A stretch of DNA of 64,000 nt from Solirubrobacteraceae bacterium (GTDB lineage Bacteria > Actinomycetota > Thermoleophilia > Solirubrobacterales > Solirubrobacteraceae): positions 248,001 to 312,000 of the forward strand of contig JAUJOT010000002.1 in assembly GCA_030447505.1 (NCBI GenBank), read 5' to 3'. The notes under the pieces were generated by a model, which was not told the origin of the DNA, did no database searches, and saw only the letters and a list, made by a program, of their open reading frames with translations. Shown piece by piece: positions 1-9,587 of this stretch; positions within the stretch are counted from its first letter, which is position 1; each line of letters opens with the position of its first letter. Position numbers and translations under genes: made by a program.

Positions 1-741
1 CACCTCGTGGCGCGTGCGGACATCCGCGCCGGCGTGCCAGGCGGCCGTGATGTACGTGTAGTCCAGCGAGTTCTTGGAGCCGTGGTTGCAGCCGAGATCG
101 CACTCGCCGGTGAGCTTGCAGGTCAGCCGCGTGCGGCCGTGGATGTTCGGCCGGTCCTCCTTGATCGGCTCACCGACCAGCGGCGGGTCGCCGGGGTTGG
201 CGAACGTCACCGCGAGGTTGACCAGGCGCCAGTCCAGGCCGAGCCTCTGCGCCGCGTCGCGAAACGCCAGCGTCTTGAGCGTCTTGTCGTAGGGGTCCTG
301 GTCGAGCGGGTACTTCTGGACGTTCATCATCCGCTCGACACGGTCGTAGTGCGGATCCAGATCGGCGCGCGTGACCGGCCAGTACTCGTAGCCGCCCTCC
401 CACGAGCCCCTGCCCGGCTCCTCGCGCACGAACCAGTCCTCGTCCTTGCGCAGCAGGACGTTCGCGTAGATGAGCGAGCCGCCGCCGAGGCCGCTGGCGA
501 CGATCGCGTCGATGTTGTCGAAGCTCCAGACGTTGAACATCCCGTGCAGGCCTTCGCTGGGATCCCAGAACTGACGCTTCATCCCGAGCGGAGAGCGCGG
601 GAAGGAGTTGGGCGGAAACGACTTTCCGCGTTCGAGCAGGCAGACGCTGTGCCCGGCCTCGGCCAGGCGATACGCCGTCACAGATCCGCCGAAGCCGGAT
701 CCGACGACGACAGCGTCGAAATGCTCGGATGCTGGACTCAC
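1..741 (-). CDS. GMC-family oxidoreductase (cholesterol-oxidase-like), N-terminal part, truncated by window edge
   Basis: Minus-strand reading VSPASEHFDAVVVGSGFGGSVTAYRLAEAGHSVCLLERGKSFPPNSFPRS... with a GxGxxG FAD-binding motif and ASGLGGGSLIYANVLLR. Confidence 0.8.
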   Translation of the reverse strand, partial: MSPASEHFDAVVVGSGFGGSVTAYRLAEAGHSVCLLERGKSFPPNSFPRSPLGMKRQFWDPSEGLHGMFNVWSFDNIDAIVASGLGGGSLIYANVLLRKDEDWFVREEPGRGSWEGGYEYWPVTRADLDPHYDRVERMMNVQKYPLDQDPYDKTLKTLAFRDAAQRLGLDWRLVNLAVTFANPGDPPLVGEPIKEDRPNIHGRTRLTCKLTGECDLGCNHGSKNSLDYTYITAAWHAGADVRTRHEV

Positions 742-813
742 GCCTACCTCTGCGCCTAGCTATAACCGATGCTCGGTCGCGCTGCAACGAGCGCGACCGC
801 GTGCGCGCTCGCG

Positions 814-2058
814 CTATCGCTGGGGCACGGCGGCGATCGGCCGGCGCCCCGGATCGGACGCGTTGCGGCGCTCGACGCGCGCGACGGGGGACCCGAACGC
901 CGTGCGCGCCATCCACGCGGCGAACGGCAGCGCCCAGGCGACGAAGAGCACGCTCTGCATGTCGGGGCTCAACCAGTTCGGCGCCGACTCGAACGTCACC
1001 CAGCTCAGAACAGTCGCCACGAGCGCGCCGATCGGCAGGCGCTCGGGGCGACAGAGCGCCTCCCATGCCAGCAGCGCCAGGACGAACGGCAGCTCGTAGT
1101 AGACGACGTTCCAGGGGTCCAGGGCGCAGCGCAGGAGAAACAGCAGCGCGAGCAGTAGGAGCAGTTGCTCGGCGCCGGGCTGCGTCGCGCGGCGCACGCG
1201 CGCCCAGGCCAGCGACAGCGGCACGACGAGCGACGCGATCAGCGGGTGCGTCAGCGGCGACAGCCACTGCGGCGGCACGCGGTAGCCGTCGGGCTTGGGC
1301 AGGCCGTCTCCGCCGATCACGACGTGGCCGCTGTCGCCGAGAAACCAGAAGACGTGCCACGGGACGAAGATCTGGCCGGTCACGCTGGCGCCCTTGGCAA
1401 GCGCCGCCGGCGATGACGCAAGCGAGATCGGCGCGAGCACGGCGAGCGTCACGGCGCCGGCGACGCCCAGCGCCACGATGCGGCGCTGCGGCAGCGCGAG
1501 CAGCACCGGGCCGATCGCGAGCACCGCCCACGCCTTCGTCGCGATCGCCAGGCCGAGCAGGACGGCGGCGAGCATGGCACGGCGGTCGGCTGCGGCCAGT
1601 ACGGCGCCGATCGCGAGCGCGGCGCAGAGCAGCTCCTCGGGGTGGCCGATCTCGAGCGCCCGCAACGTCAGAGGGTTCGCGACGCAGAGGCCGAGGACGA
1701 GGGCGCGGGCGCCGTTCGCGCGCCCCCGCGCGCCCATCCTGCGCACGAGCACGAGGCCGAGCACCGCGAGCGCGAACACGCCGGGGATCGACACCGCGCG
1801 GTAGACGGCGAGCTCACCGCCGCCGAGCGCCGCGGCGGCGCTCGCGAACGGCGCGCGCAGCACCAGCGATCCGCCGTACGCCGGGACCTGCGCGAGGAAG
1901 CCGTGAAGGTCGCCGTCGATCAGCGACCTGAAGGCCGCCGAGACCTCCACGTCGTAGTCGCTCCAGGCGAAGCCCTGCAGCGCGAGCCAGCACATCATCG
2001 CCACAGCGAGGAGCGCGGCGGCCCACCACGCTGCTTCGCTCTTCAGGTGTGCTCGCAC
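814..2058 (-). CDS. Polytopic membrane protein, GT87/DUF2029-like glycosyltransferase
   Basis: 414 aa, many hydrophobic helices, N-terminal WSDYDVEVSAAF-type motif. Confidence 0.55.
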   Translation of the reverse strand: MRAHLKSEAAWWAAALLAVAMMCWLALQGFAWSDYDVEVSAAFRSLIDGDLHGFLAQVPAYGGSLVLRAPFASAAAALGGGELAVYRAVSIPGVFALAVLGLVLVRRMGARGRANGARALVLGLCVANPLTLRALEIGHPEELLCAALAIGAVLAAADRRAMLAAVLLGLAIATKAWAVLAIGPVLLALPQRRIVALGVAGAVTLAVLAPISLASSPAALAKGASVTGQIFVPWHVFWFLGDSGHVVIGGDGLPKPDGYRVPPQWLSPLTHPLIASLVVPLSLAWARVRRATQPGAEQLLLLLALLFLLRCALDPWNVVYYELPFVLALLAWEALCRPERLPIGALVATVLSWVTFESAPNWLSPDMQSVLFVAWALPFAAWMARTAFGSPVARVERRNASDPGRRPIAAVPQR

Positions 2059-2106
2059 AGCCGCGCAATCGGCGCGCGCGCGAGGGCGCTTGAGCCGCGC
2101 GCGCCG

Positions 2107-3180
2107 TTACTGGACGGTCCGCAGCGCCTTCGGCAGCCCGTTGAGCACCTCGTGGCCGTCGACGCCGACCGCGACGAGGTCCTCGATCCGCACGCCGACC
2201 GCGCCCGGCACGTAGATGCCCGGCTCGACGGTGACGACGTTGCCGGCCGCAAGCGCGTCCTTGCCCTGCTTGGACAGCCGCGGACCCTCGTGGACCTCCA
2301 TCCCGACGCCGTGACCGAGGCCGTGGCCGAAGTGCTCGGCGTGGCCGGCCTCGTCGATGATCGCGCGCGCGATCGCATCGACCTCCTGGCCGGTCGGTCC
2401 CTCGCGGATGGCGGCGAGCGCGGCCTGCTGGGCGGCGAGCACGGTCTCGTAGACGGCGTGGTCGCGCGGGTCGAGGTCGCCGGTCGCGACGGTGCGCGTG
2501 CAGTCCGACGCGTAGCCGTCGAGCTGCGCGCCCCAATCGATGACGACGAGCGTGCCGGCCGGGATCGGCACGTCGCGCGGCACCGCGTGCGGCAGGGCGC
2601 CGTGCTCGCCGGCGGCGACGATCGGGGGAAACGATGCGCCCTCCGCGCCGCGTCGGCGCATCGCGACCTCGAGGTCGAGCGCGACGTCGCGCTCGCTGCG
2701 CCCGACGATCCCGGCGCCGACGACCTCCTCGAAGGCCTCGTCGGCGAGCTTCGCCGCCGCGCGGATCCGGTCGATCTCGGCAGCGTCCTTGACCGCACGC
2801 AGCGCCTCGACGATTCCGCCCGCGGCGACGAGCTCGACGTCGCGCTCGGAGACGAGCCGCTCGAGCTGCGCATGCTGCTTGACGGTCAGGTGCGCATCGT
2901 CGAAGCCGAGCCGCAGCGGTCGATCGGGCAGGCCGGCGACGACGCGCTCGAGCAGGTCGGTCTCGATCTCGCGCTCCCATTCGGGGTCGAGCTGTTCGGC
3001 CGACTGGGTGAGGTAGCGAAAGTCGGTGACGAAGCGCGGCGCGCCGGCGCCGACGACCGCCGCCGCGTTGGAGCCCGTGAAGCCTGTCAGCCAGCGCACG
3101 TTGACGAGGTTGGAGACGAGCAGCGCGCCGAGCTCGCGCTCGCTGACCTTGGCTCGCAGGGCATCCAGCCGCGCGCTCAC
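2107..3180 (-). CDS. pepP: Xaa-Pro aminopeptidase / M24 family peptidase
   Basis: M24 motifs HGLGHGVGMEVHEGPRLSKQG, VVIDWGAQLDGYASDCTRTV and VTVEPGIYVPGAVGVRIEDLV; start taken at VSARLDALRAKV. Confidence 0.85.
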   Translation of the reverse strand: MSARLDALRAKVSERELGALLVSNLVNVRWLTGFTGSNAAAVVGAGAPRFVTDFRYLTQSAEQLDPEWEREIETDLLERVVAGLPDRPLRLGFDDAHLTVKQHAQLERLVSERDVELVAAGGIVEALRAVKDAAEIDRIRAAAKLADEAFEEVVGAGIVGRSERDVALDLEVAMRRRGAEGASFPPIVAAGEHGALPHAVPRDVPIPAGTLVVIDWGAQLDGYASDCTRTVATGDLDPRDHAVYETVLAAQQAALAAIREGPTGQEVDAIARAIIDEAGHAEHFGHGLGHGVGMEVHEGPRLSKQGKDALAAGNVVTVEPGIYVPGAVGVRIEDLVAVGVDGHEVLNGLPKALRTVQ

Positions 3181-3626
3181 GGGCGCAGGTCCTGGCGCAG
3201 CGCGACGATCGCGTCTCGGTAGCCCTCGACGCCCTTGCCGGAGACGGTCGCGATGCAGGCCTCGGCGAGCACGGAGACGTGGCGCCAGGGCTCGCGCGCC
3301 ATGACGTCGGAGAGGTGGACCTCGACGGCCGGCACGCCGGCGAACTGCAGCGCCTCGCCGATCGCGCGCGAGTAGTGCGACCAGGCGCCGGCGTTGACGA
3401 TCAGCGCGTCGGCGAGATCGGACAGGCGGTGCAGCTCCTCGACGAACTCGCCCTCGTGGTTGGTCTGAAAGAAGCGCGCGTCCATACCGAGCTCGTGGGC
3501 GTAGCCGTCGATCGCCTGCTCGAGCTGGAGGAACGTCATCCCGCCGTAGTGCGTCGGGTCGCGGCGCCCGAGCTGGTCGAGGTTGACGCCGTGCATGACG
3601 TGGATCCGGTTGTGAGCGGTTGGCAT
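3177..3626 (-). CDS. aroQ: 3-dehydroquinate dehydratase type II
   Basis: HVMHGVNLDQLGRRDPTHYG and VNAGAWSHYSRAI motifs; adjacent to other aro genes. Confidence 0.9.
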   Translation of the reverse strand: MPTAHNRIHVMHGVNLDQLGRRDPTHYGGMTFLQLEQAIDGYAHELGMDARFFQTNHEGEFVEELHRLSDLADALIVNAGAWSHYSRAIGEALQFAGVPAVEVHLSDVMAREPWRHVSVLAEACIATVSGKGVEGYRDAIVALRQDLRP

Positions 3627-3731
3627 GTGCTACCAACTCTGGCACGGCGCCCGGATCGGCGCACTCGTCGTTTCGCCGAGCCGAGCCGGGATCGGATCGC
3701 TCACCGGCGCCTTCGAGCCGATGCGGGCCGG

Positions 3732-4432
3732 GTGACCGGCTCGCGCCCCTACGTCGCGCCGCCGGCACTCGCCGCTGTCGTCGTCGTCGCGTTGCTCGTG
3801 TTCTCGAGCAGTGCGCCCGACCGGGTCGTCACGCTCGATCAGGTCGACGGCGCGAGCTACCGGCTGACCGCCGGCGCCGAGCGCGACGCATCGGCTCGCG
3901 AGCTGCCCGCTTCGGCCCCGTTGCGCTTCGCGCCGCAGATCGCCGCAAGCGACCGCCAGGTCGTGCTGCGCGCGATCAGCGAGGCGCGTCCGGAGGCTCG
4001 GCGTCTCGTCGATCTCGTCGCCGGAATGGTCACGATCAAGATCGGCCCGTCGCGCCGCGGCACGGCGGAAACGACGATCGCGACGAACGGCGCCTACGTC
4101 GTCCTGCTCGATCTCGGCGGCGTCTACCGCCAGCTCGGGATGCGCGGGGTGCGGCGCCTGGTGCTGCACGAGCTCGCCCATGTCGTCGACCACGCCCTCG
4201 TCCCGAGCGCGCTCGAGCAGCAGCTCGACGCGGCGACGCCGGCGGGCTTCGGCTGCGACGACGGGAGGTCGGGCGGCTGCGCCGTCCGCGCTGAGCGCTT
4301 CGCCGAGAGCTTCGCGAAGTGGGCGACCGGCGACATCGGCAACGACCTGTACCTCGGCTACCGCGTTCCGCCGCCATCGTCGCTGGCGGGCTGGGGCGCG
4401 CCGCTGGCCGCGCTCACGCGCTCACGCGCTGA
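3732..4432 (+). CDS. Secreted or membrane-anchored putative zinc metalloprotease-like protein; stop codon apparently lost (see findings)
   Basis: N-terminal hydrophobic segment, HELAHVVDH zinc-binding-like motif; frame stays open to 6011 on the antisense of aroKB. Confidence 0.55.
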
Positions 4433-5909
4433 CGCCGGCGAGCTCGGCGACCGCCTCGCGCAGCTCGGCGGACGCCACGCGTTGGCCGAAGCGCACGTCG
4501 CCCGGCGCGCGCACGAGCACGAACGGCACGCTGTCGCCGACGCGCTTCTTGTCCATTCGCGTGGCCGCGACGACGGCGTCGGGATCGGCGCCGTCGAGCG
4601 TCGTCGGCAGGCCGGCGGCGGCCAGCAGCTCGGCGACCTGCGCGCGCAGGTCGTCCGTCCCGCCCAGGCGCAGCGCGGCGAGCAGCCCGAGCGCGACCGC
4701 CTCGCCGTGGCGGTAGCGGCGGTAGCCCGTGACGGTCTCGATCGCGTGGCCGACCGTGTGGCCGAGGTTCAGCAGCTGGCGCGCGCCGCCGTCGCGCTCG
4801 TCGGCCGCCACGACGGCGATCTTCGTGCGCGCGCAGTCCAGCACGACGCGCTCGTCGACGGGTGCACCGGCGGCGACGCGCTGCCACAGCGAGCCGCCCG
4901 CGATCAGCGCGGTCTTGACGACCTCGGCATAGCCCGCGGCGACCTCCTCGGGCGGCAGCGTCGCGAGCGTGTCGACGTCGGTGATGACGGCCGCCGGCTG
5001 GTGGTAGGCGCCGACGTAGTTCTTCGCCTCCGGCAGGTCGACGCCGGTCTTTCCGCCATAGGCCGAGTCGACCTGCGCGACGACGCTCGTCGGGACCTGC
5101 ACGACCGGCACGCCGCGCTGGTAGGTCGCGGCACAGAAGCCGGCGAGATCGCCGACGACGCCGCCGCCGAGCGCGACGAGATGGTCGTCGCGGCCCATCC
5201 CCTGCGCGGCGAGCTCGCGCCAGACCGTCTCCGCGGCGGCGAGCGTCTTGTGCTCCTCCCCGGCGCGGATCGTGATCGTGTGATGCGTGTCGCGCAACGC
5301 CCCCGCGTAGGCGGCGCCGACGTTCTCGTCGGTGACGACGAACGCCCGCCGCCCCGGCCGCGGCAGCCCGCCGATCAGGCCGCGCCCGACGAAGACCGGG
5401 TACTCGTGCCCGCCCGCCGCCGCCCACACGAGCTTCGTCGCGGCGGGCGCCTCGGCCAGCGCCTGCAGCGCGGGGAGCGCGCGGCGCACGAGCCGGTCGC
5501 CCTCGGGCAGGTAGGCGTCGGCGACCGACTCGTAGAGCGGGCGGCGCTCGGCGTGCAGCGCCTCGAACGCCGCCCGGTCGGCCGTCAGCGGCCGGTCGTC
5601 GCCGGCCGCGCGCGCCCAGGCCGTCTCGTCGCAGACGTCCATCCACACGACGGTGTGCTCGCGCAGCGCCGCGCGCACGGCGTCCGACAGGACGCTGCCG
5701 CCGCCGAGCGCGATCGCGGGCGCGCCGGAGCGCAGCGCGCGCAGCACGACCGGCTCCTCGCGCTGGCGGAACCTGCGCTCGCCGTACGCCGCGAAGAACG
5801 ACGCGATGCTCATCTCGAGCTGGTCTTCGACGAGCCTGTCCGTGTCGAGCACGTCGTCGAGCGCCGAGGACTTCCCGGCCCCCATGAACCCCACGAAGAC
5901 GAGCGCCAT
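4422..5909 (-). CDS. aroKB: Bifunctional shikimate kinase / 3-dehydroquinate synthase
   Basis: GFMGAGKSS P-loop, DTDRLVE, GGGSVL (kinase part); GEEHKTLAAAETVWREL, GGGVVGDLAGFCAATYQRGV, LNLGHTVGHAIE (synthase part). Confidence 0.92.
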   Translation of the reverse strand: MALVFVGFMGAGKSSALDDVLDTDRLVEDQLEMSIASFFAAYGERRFRQREEPVVLRALRSGAPAIALGGGSVLSDAVRAALREHTVVWMDVCDETAWARAAGDDRPLTADRAAFEALHAERRPLYESVADAYLPEGDRLVRRALPALQALAEAPAATKLVWAAAGGHEYPVFVGRGLIGGLPRPGRRAFVVTDENVGAAYAGALRDTHHTITIRAGEEHKTLAAAETVWRELAAQGMGRDDHLVALGGGVVGDLAGFCAATYQRGVPVVQVPTSVVAQVDSAYGGKTGVDLPEAKNYVGAYHQPAAVITDVDTLATLPPEEVAAGYAEVVKTALIAGGSLWQRVAAGAPVDERVVLDCARTKIAVVAADERDGGARQLLNLGHTVGHAIETVTGYRRYRHGEAVALGLLAALRLGGTDDLRAQVAELLAAAGLPTTLDGADPDAVVAATRMDKKRVGDSVPFVLVRAPGDVRFGQRVASAELREAVAELAGVSA

Positions 5910-5920
5910 GCGACCCCGGC

Positions 5921-7090
5921 CTACGGCGTCGGCCAGTCGATCCGCGCGCGGTACGCGTCGACCGCGGCGATCACGTCGTTGAGGTGGTCGCCGCCGAACT
6001 TCGCGCGGTAGGCGTCGGCGAGCACGAAGGCGACCATCGCCTCGCCCACGACGCCGGCCGCGGGCACGGTGCAGGAGTCGGTGCGCTCGCGCAGCGCCTG
6101 GGCGGGCTGCTTCGTCGCGATGTCGACCGAGCGCAGCGGCTTGGTCAGCGTCGGCAGCGGCTTCATCGCCGCGCGCGCGTAGAGCGGATCGCCGGTCGTC
6201 ATGCCGCCCTCGAGGCCGCCGGCGTGGTTCGTCTCGCGGTGGTAGCCGCGCTGCGGCGTCCAGAAGATCTCGTCGTGCGCCTCGGAGCCGGGCTTGCCGG
6301 CGAGCTCGAAGCCCTCCCCCAGCCCGACGCCCTTGATCGCCTGGATCGAGCACAGGGCGCCGGCCAGCCGGCCGTCCAGGCGCTCCTCCCAGGAGACGTG
6401 CGAGCCCAGGCCGGGCACGAGCCCGAACGCGATCACCTCGAAGACGCCGCCGAGCGACTCGTTGGCCTTGCGCTGTGCGTTGATGTGCGCGACCATCGCG
6501 CGGCTTGCCTCCTTGTCCAGGCAGCGCACCGGATCCTCGTCGACGCCGTCGAAGTCCTCCAGCATGAGCGGCACGTCGCGCTGCGGCGCGAGGACGCTGC
6601 CGATCTGGATCACGTGCGAACGGATCTCGACGCCGAGTGCCCGCAGGAACGAGCGCGCGAGCGCGCCGCCGGCGACGCGCGCGGCCGTCTCGCGCGCGCT
6701 CGCGCGCTCGAGCACGTTGCGCACGTCCGTCAGGTCGTACTTCTGCGTCCCGACGAGGTCGGCGTGGCCGGGCCGCGGGAGATGGACCTCGGGAACGGCG
6801 GCCTCGACGGGCCAGGGGTTCATCCGCTCCTCCCAGTTGGCGTAGTCGCGGTTGGCGATCTGCAGCGCGATCGGGCCGCCGAGCGTCAGGCCGTGACGGA
6901 CGCCGCCGCTGACGTCGGCGCGGTCGCGCTCGATCTTCATCCGCCCTCCACGACCGTGGCCCAGCTGCCGCCGGGCCATGTCGCGATTGAGCGTCTCCTG
7001 GTCGAGGGGCAGCCCGGCGGGCAGCCCCTCGACGATGCAGGTGAGGCCGGGACCGTGCGACTCCCCGGCGGTGACGAAGCGCAGCGCCAT
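5921..7090 (-). CDS. aroC: Chorismate synthase
   Basis: MALRFVTAGESHGPGLTCIVEGLPAGLPL ... RPGHADLVGTQKYDLTDVRNVLERASARETAARVA. Confidence 0.96.
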   Translation of the reverse strand: MALRFVTAGESHGPGLTCIVEGLPAGLPLDQETLNRDMARRQLGHGRGGRMKIERDRADVSGGVRHGLTLGGPIALQIANRDYANWEERMNPWPVEAAVPEVHLPRPGHADLVGTQKYDLTDVRNVLERASARETAARVAGGALARSFLRALGVEIRSHVIQIGSVLAPQRDVPLMLEDFDGVDEDPVRCLDKEASRAMVAHINAQRKANESLGGVFEVIAFGLVPGLGSHVSWEERLDGRLAGALCSIQAIKGVGLGEGFELAGKPGSEAHDEIFWTPQRGYHRETNHAGGLEGGMTTGDPLYARAAMKPLPTLTKPLRSVDIATKQPAQALRERTDSCTVPAAGVVGEAMVAFVLADAYRAKFGGDHLNDVIAAVDAYRARIDWPTP

Positions 7091-7114
7091 GGCGCTGCGC
7101 AGTCTATGTCCGGG

Positions 7115-8041
7115 CTACTCCGAGTCCTTCGCCGCAGCGGCGGCCGGGGTCGCGGTCTTGACGAGCAGCCCCGTGTCGCGGTCGTAGCGGATCGGGCGCA
7201 GCGCGTCCGCCGTCGGGCGATCCTGCCAGATCTCGCGCATCACGTCGCGGCCGTCGGCATGGACCTTGGCTCGCATCGTGCGCGCGGTCGCGGCGTCCGT
7301 CGCGACGGCCTTGACCGACACGACCTCCAGGTGGTACTGGCGCGCCTCGCCGCCGTCGGGCGGCTGGACCGTGACGAGCTGCGACTGCCCGGACTTCAGG
7401 CCGATGACGCGACAGTCCGTGTCGTCCTCGCACGCCGCCTCACCGTCGGACGTCGCGTTCGGGCCGAGCAGGAAGACCGCGTAGGCCCCCTTCGACCTCG
7501 TCACGCCGAGGTACAGCAGCGCGGGATCGACGAGGCCGCCGAGCGGCGTCAGGCGCGCGAGCGGCCGCGACATGCCGGGCTTCGCCGCGTACCACCGCAC
7601 CACCGTGCGGTGGTGGACGGGCGCGGCGACGCGCTCGGAGGGCTGCTGCGGGGCCGTCTGCAGCGGCTTGCCCGTGCGCGGCGTGCCGGCGGCCGGCGCA
7701 CCGCCCTGCTTGCGCGCTTGAGGCGAAGCAGCGGGGCTCCCGCCCGACGCGGTCTTGGCGGCAGGCGGCTCGGGCGGATCGTAGAACGGGTCCTGGATGC
7801 GTCCGGGGCGGGTGGCCTTGGCGGCGCTCGCCTCGTCGACGACGGTGACCAGCGACTTGGACGCGCCATCGGGCGCGGTCGCTGCAACGGCGACCGGCGC
7901 CGGCGCCTGACTCGAGGACGAGCCGCCGATCAGCACCGGGACGGCCGCGATCGCGGCGAGCAGCAGTACGGCGACGGGCCAGAGCTTCTTGTCGACGAGA
8001 TCGCGGACGATCCGCTTCAGGGGGTCGATCAGTGCCTTCAT
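7115..8041 (-). CDS. Membrane-anchored pilus assembly-associated protein (PilP position)
   Basis: Single N-terminal TM, Pro/Ala-rich linker, lies directly downstream of pilMNO-like genes. Confidence 0.5.
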   Translation of the reverse strand: MKALIDPLKRIVRDLVDKKLWPVAVLLLAAIAAVPVLIGGSSSSQAPAPVAVAATAPDGASKSLVTVVDEASAAKATRPGRIQDPFYDPPEPPAAKTASGGSPAASPQARKQGGAPAAGTPRTGKPLQTAPQQPSERVAAPVHHRTVVRWYAAKPGMSRPLARLTPLGGLVDPALLYLGVTRSKGAYAVFLLGPNATSDGEAACEDDTDCRVIGLKSGQSQLVTVQPPDGGEARQYHLEVVSVKAVATDAATARTMRAKVHADGRDVMREIWQDRPTADALRPIRYDRDTGLLVKTATPAAAAAKDSE

Positions 8042-8853
8042 CGTCCGGCTCCCTGCGCGTTCGGGGTGACTATGGCCGTCGTCGTCGGTGCGCCCGGCGC
8101 CGCCCCGGGGGGAGCCTGGGCGGTTGCGCCGGTGGTGCTCTGGGCGGGCGGCACGAGGTACGCGGTCGCGCTGACGATCGCCTTGAGCCGCGGGAAGCCG
8201 CTCGGGCTGGCCGCAAGCGAGAATCCGTCGACCGTCAGCAGCCGGCCTTGGACCCTGATCCCCCGCTTGTCGTTCTTCGCCAGGCCGTTGATCGCCTTCA
8301 GCAGGCGCTGCAGCTTCATGTAGTCGCCGTCGAACGACAGCGTGAACGGCACCGTCAGCAGGCCGGCCGAGCCGACGACGGCGCCGGGCGGGGGCTGCGC
8401 GACGACCGGGGCCGCCGCAGCCGTGGCGGCAGGGGACTCCTCGCCGTCCTCGTCCTGCTTGTCGTCGGAACCCGCAGGCGCCGTCTTGGCCGCCGGCGCG
8501 GCGGGCGTCGCCGCCGCCGACGCCGACGCCGTCAGCTTGACGGCGCGAAAGTCGATCTTGTTGGCACGCGCGATCGTCTCGAGCTGGTACACGAGCGACG
8601 CGACGTCGTCGTCGGCCGGCACGGCCTTGCCCAGCCGCGCGAGCGTCGCGTAGTTGCGCACGTAGCTCGCGCGCGCCTGCTCGGCCTGTTGCGCCGACGC
8701 CAGGGCCGCCTCCCGCCGGGTCTCGGCCTGGGCGATCTGGTCGTTCGCGGCGCCGATCTCAGCGCGCTTGGGCGCGAGGAGCACAAACCAGAAGCCGGCG
8801 ATCACGGCGACCATCACCGCGACAGCGACGACGATGCGAGTCTGAGCGCTCAC
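8038..8853 (-). CDS. pilO: Type IV pilus assembly protein PilO-like
   Basis: VSAQTRIVVAVAVMVAVIAGFWFVLLAPKRAEI, coiled coil, then periplasmic domain; follows pilN with a 4-nt overlap. Confidence 0.75.
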   Translation of the reverse strand: MSAQTRIVVAVAVMVAVIAGFWFVLLAPKRAEIGAANDQIAQAETRREAALASAQQAEQARASYVRNYATLARLGKAVPADDDVASLVYQLETIARANKIDFRAVKLTASASAAATPAAPAAKTAPAGSDDKQDEDGEESPAATAAAAPVVAQPPPGAVVGSAGLLTVPFTLSFDGDYMKLQRLLKAINGLAKNDKRGIRVQGRLLTVDGFSLAASPSGFPRLKAIVSATAYLVPPAQSTTGATAQAPPGAAPGAPTTTAIVTPNAQGAGR

Positions 8854-9587
8854 TTGGAACCTCCGGCAGGAGCCGTGTTCGAGGCGGCCGGGGCCGCGGT
8901 GTTCGAGGCGGTGGCGGCGGCGGCCGCCGGCACGATGCCGTCGGGCGCCTGATAGAAGACGGTCACCTGGAACTGCGGCATCTTCGCGTTCGCACGGCAG
9001 TCGGACTCGTTCGGCGACGCGTCGTCGAGCTTCTCTGAGCTGGCGAGAGTGACGCGTTGCACGCCGTCGATCGCCCGCAGGCGCGCAAGCAGCGTGGCGA
9101 CATGGGCCTGCGTCTTGGCACAGCCGATCAGATCGACCGCGGGAACCGGCAGGGCGGTCCGCAGCGAGGCGCCGGCTCCACCCTCGACCTTCGAGCTCGG
9201 TGAGACGGTGCCGACGAGCGACGTCAGGTCGACGTCGCCCGGCACGACGCGAGCGACCTCGCGCAGGCTGTGGGCCCAGTCGAAGCGGCCGTCGAGCAGG
9301 CCCTTGACGGTGTCCACACGAGCCGTGCGCAACGCGGCGAAGTCGGTGTAGGGCTTCAACGCGTTGCTCTTCGCCTCCGCCGCCTGCGCCTCGCGCTCCA
9401 CGGCGACCAGATCGGACTGCCTGTCGGAAAGCTGCTTGTTCGCGAACGCCCACGCGCCGACGACGACGACGACGACGGCGAGCACGGCGAGGACGACATA
9501 GGCGCCGATCGGGCCGTCCGAGGCGATCGCCTTGGCAGAGCGGCCGCGGCGCGGCAGGTCCGTCGGGATCAGGTTGACGGCCTTCAT
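8850..9587 (-). CDS. pilN: Type IV pilus assembly protein PilN-like
   Basis: MKAVNLIPTDLPRRGR start, single TM, order pilM-N-O. Confidence 0.8.
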   Translation of the reverse strand: MKAVNLIPTDLPRRGRSAKAIASDGPIGAYVVLAVLAVVVVVVGAWAFANKQLSDRQSDLVAVEREAQAAEAKSNALKPYTDFAALRTARVDTVKGLLDGRFDWAHSLREVARVVPGDVDLTSLVGTVSPSSKVEGGAGASLRTALPVPAVDLIGCAKTQAHVATLLARLRAIDGVQRVTLASSEKLDDASPNESDCRANAKMPQFQVTVFYQAPDGIVPAAAAATASNTAAPAASNTAPAGGSK

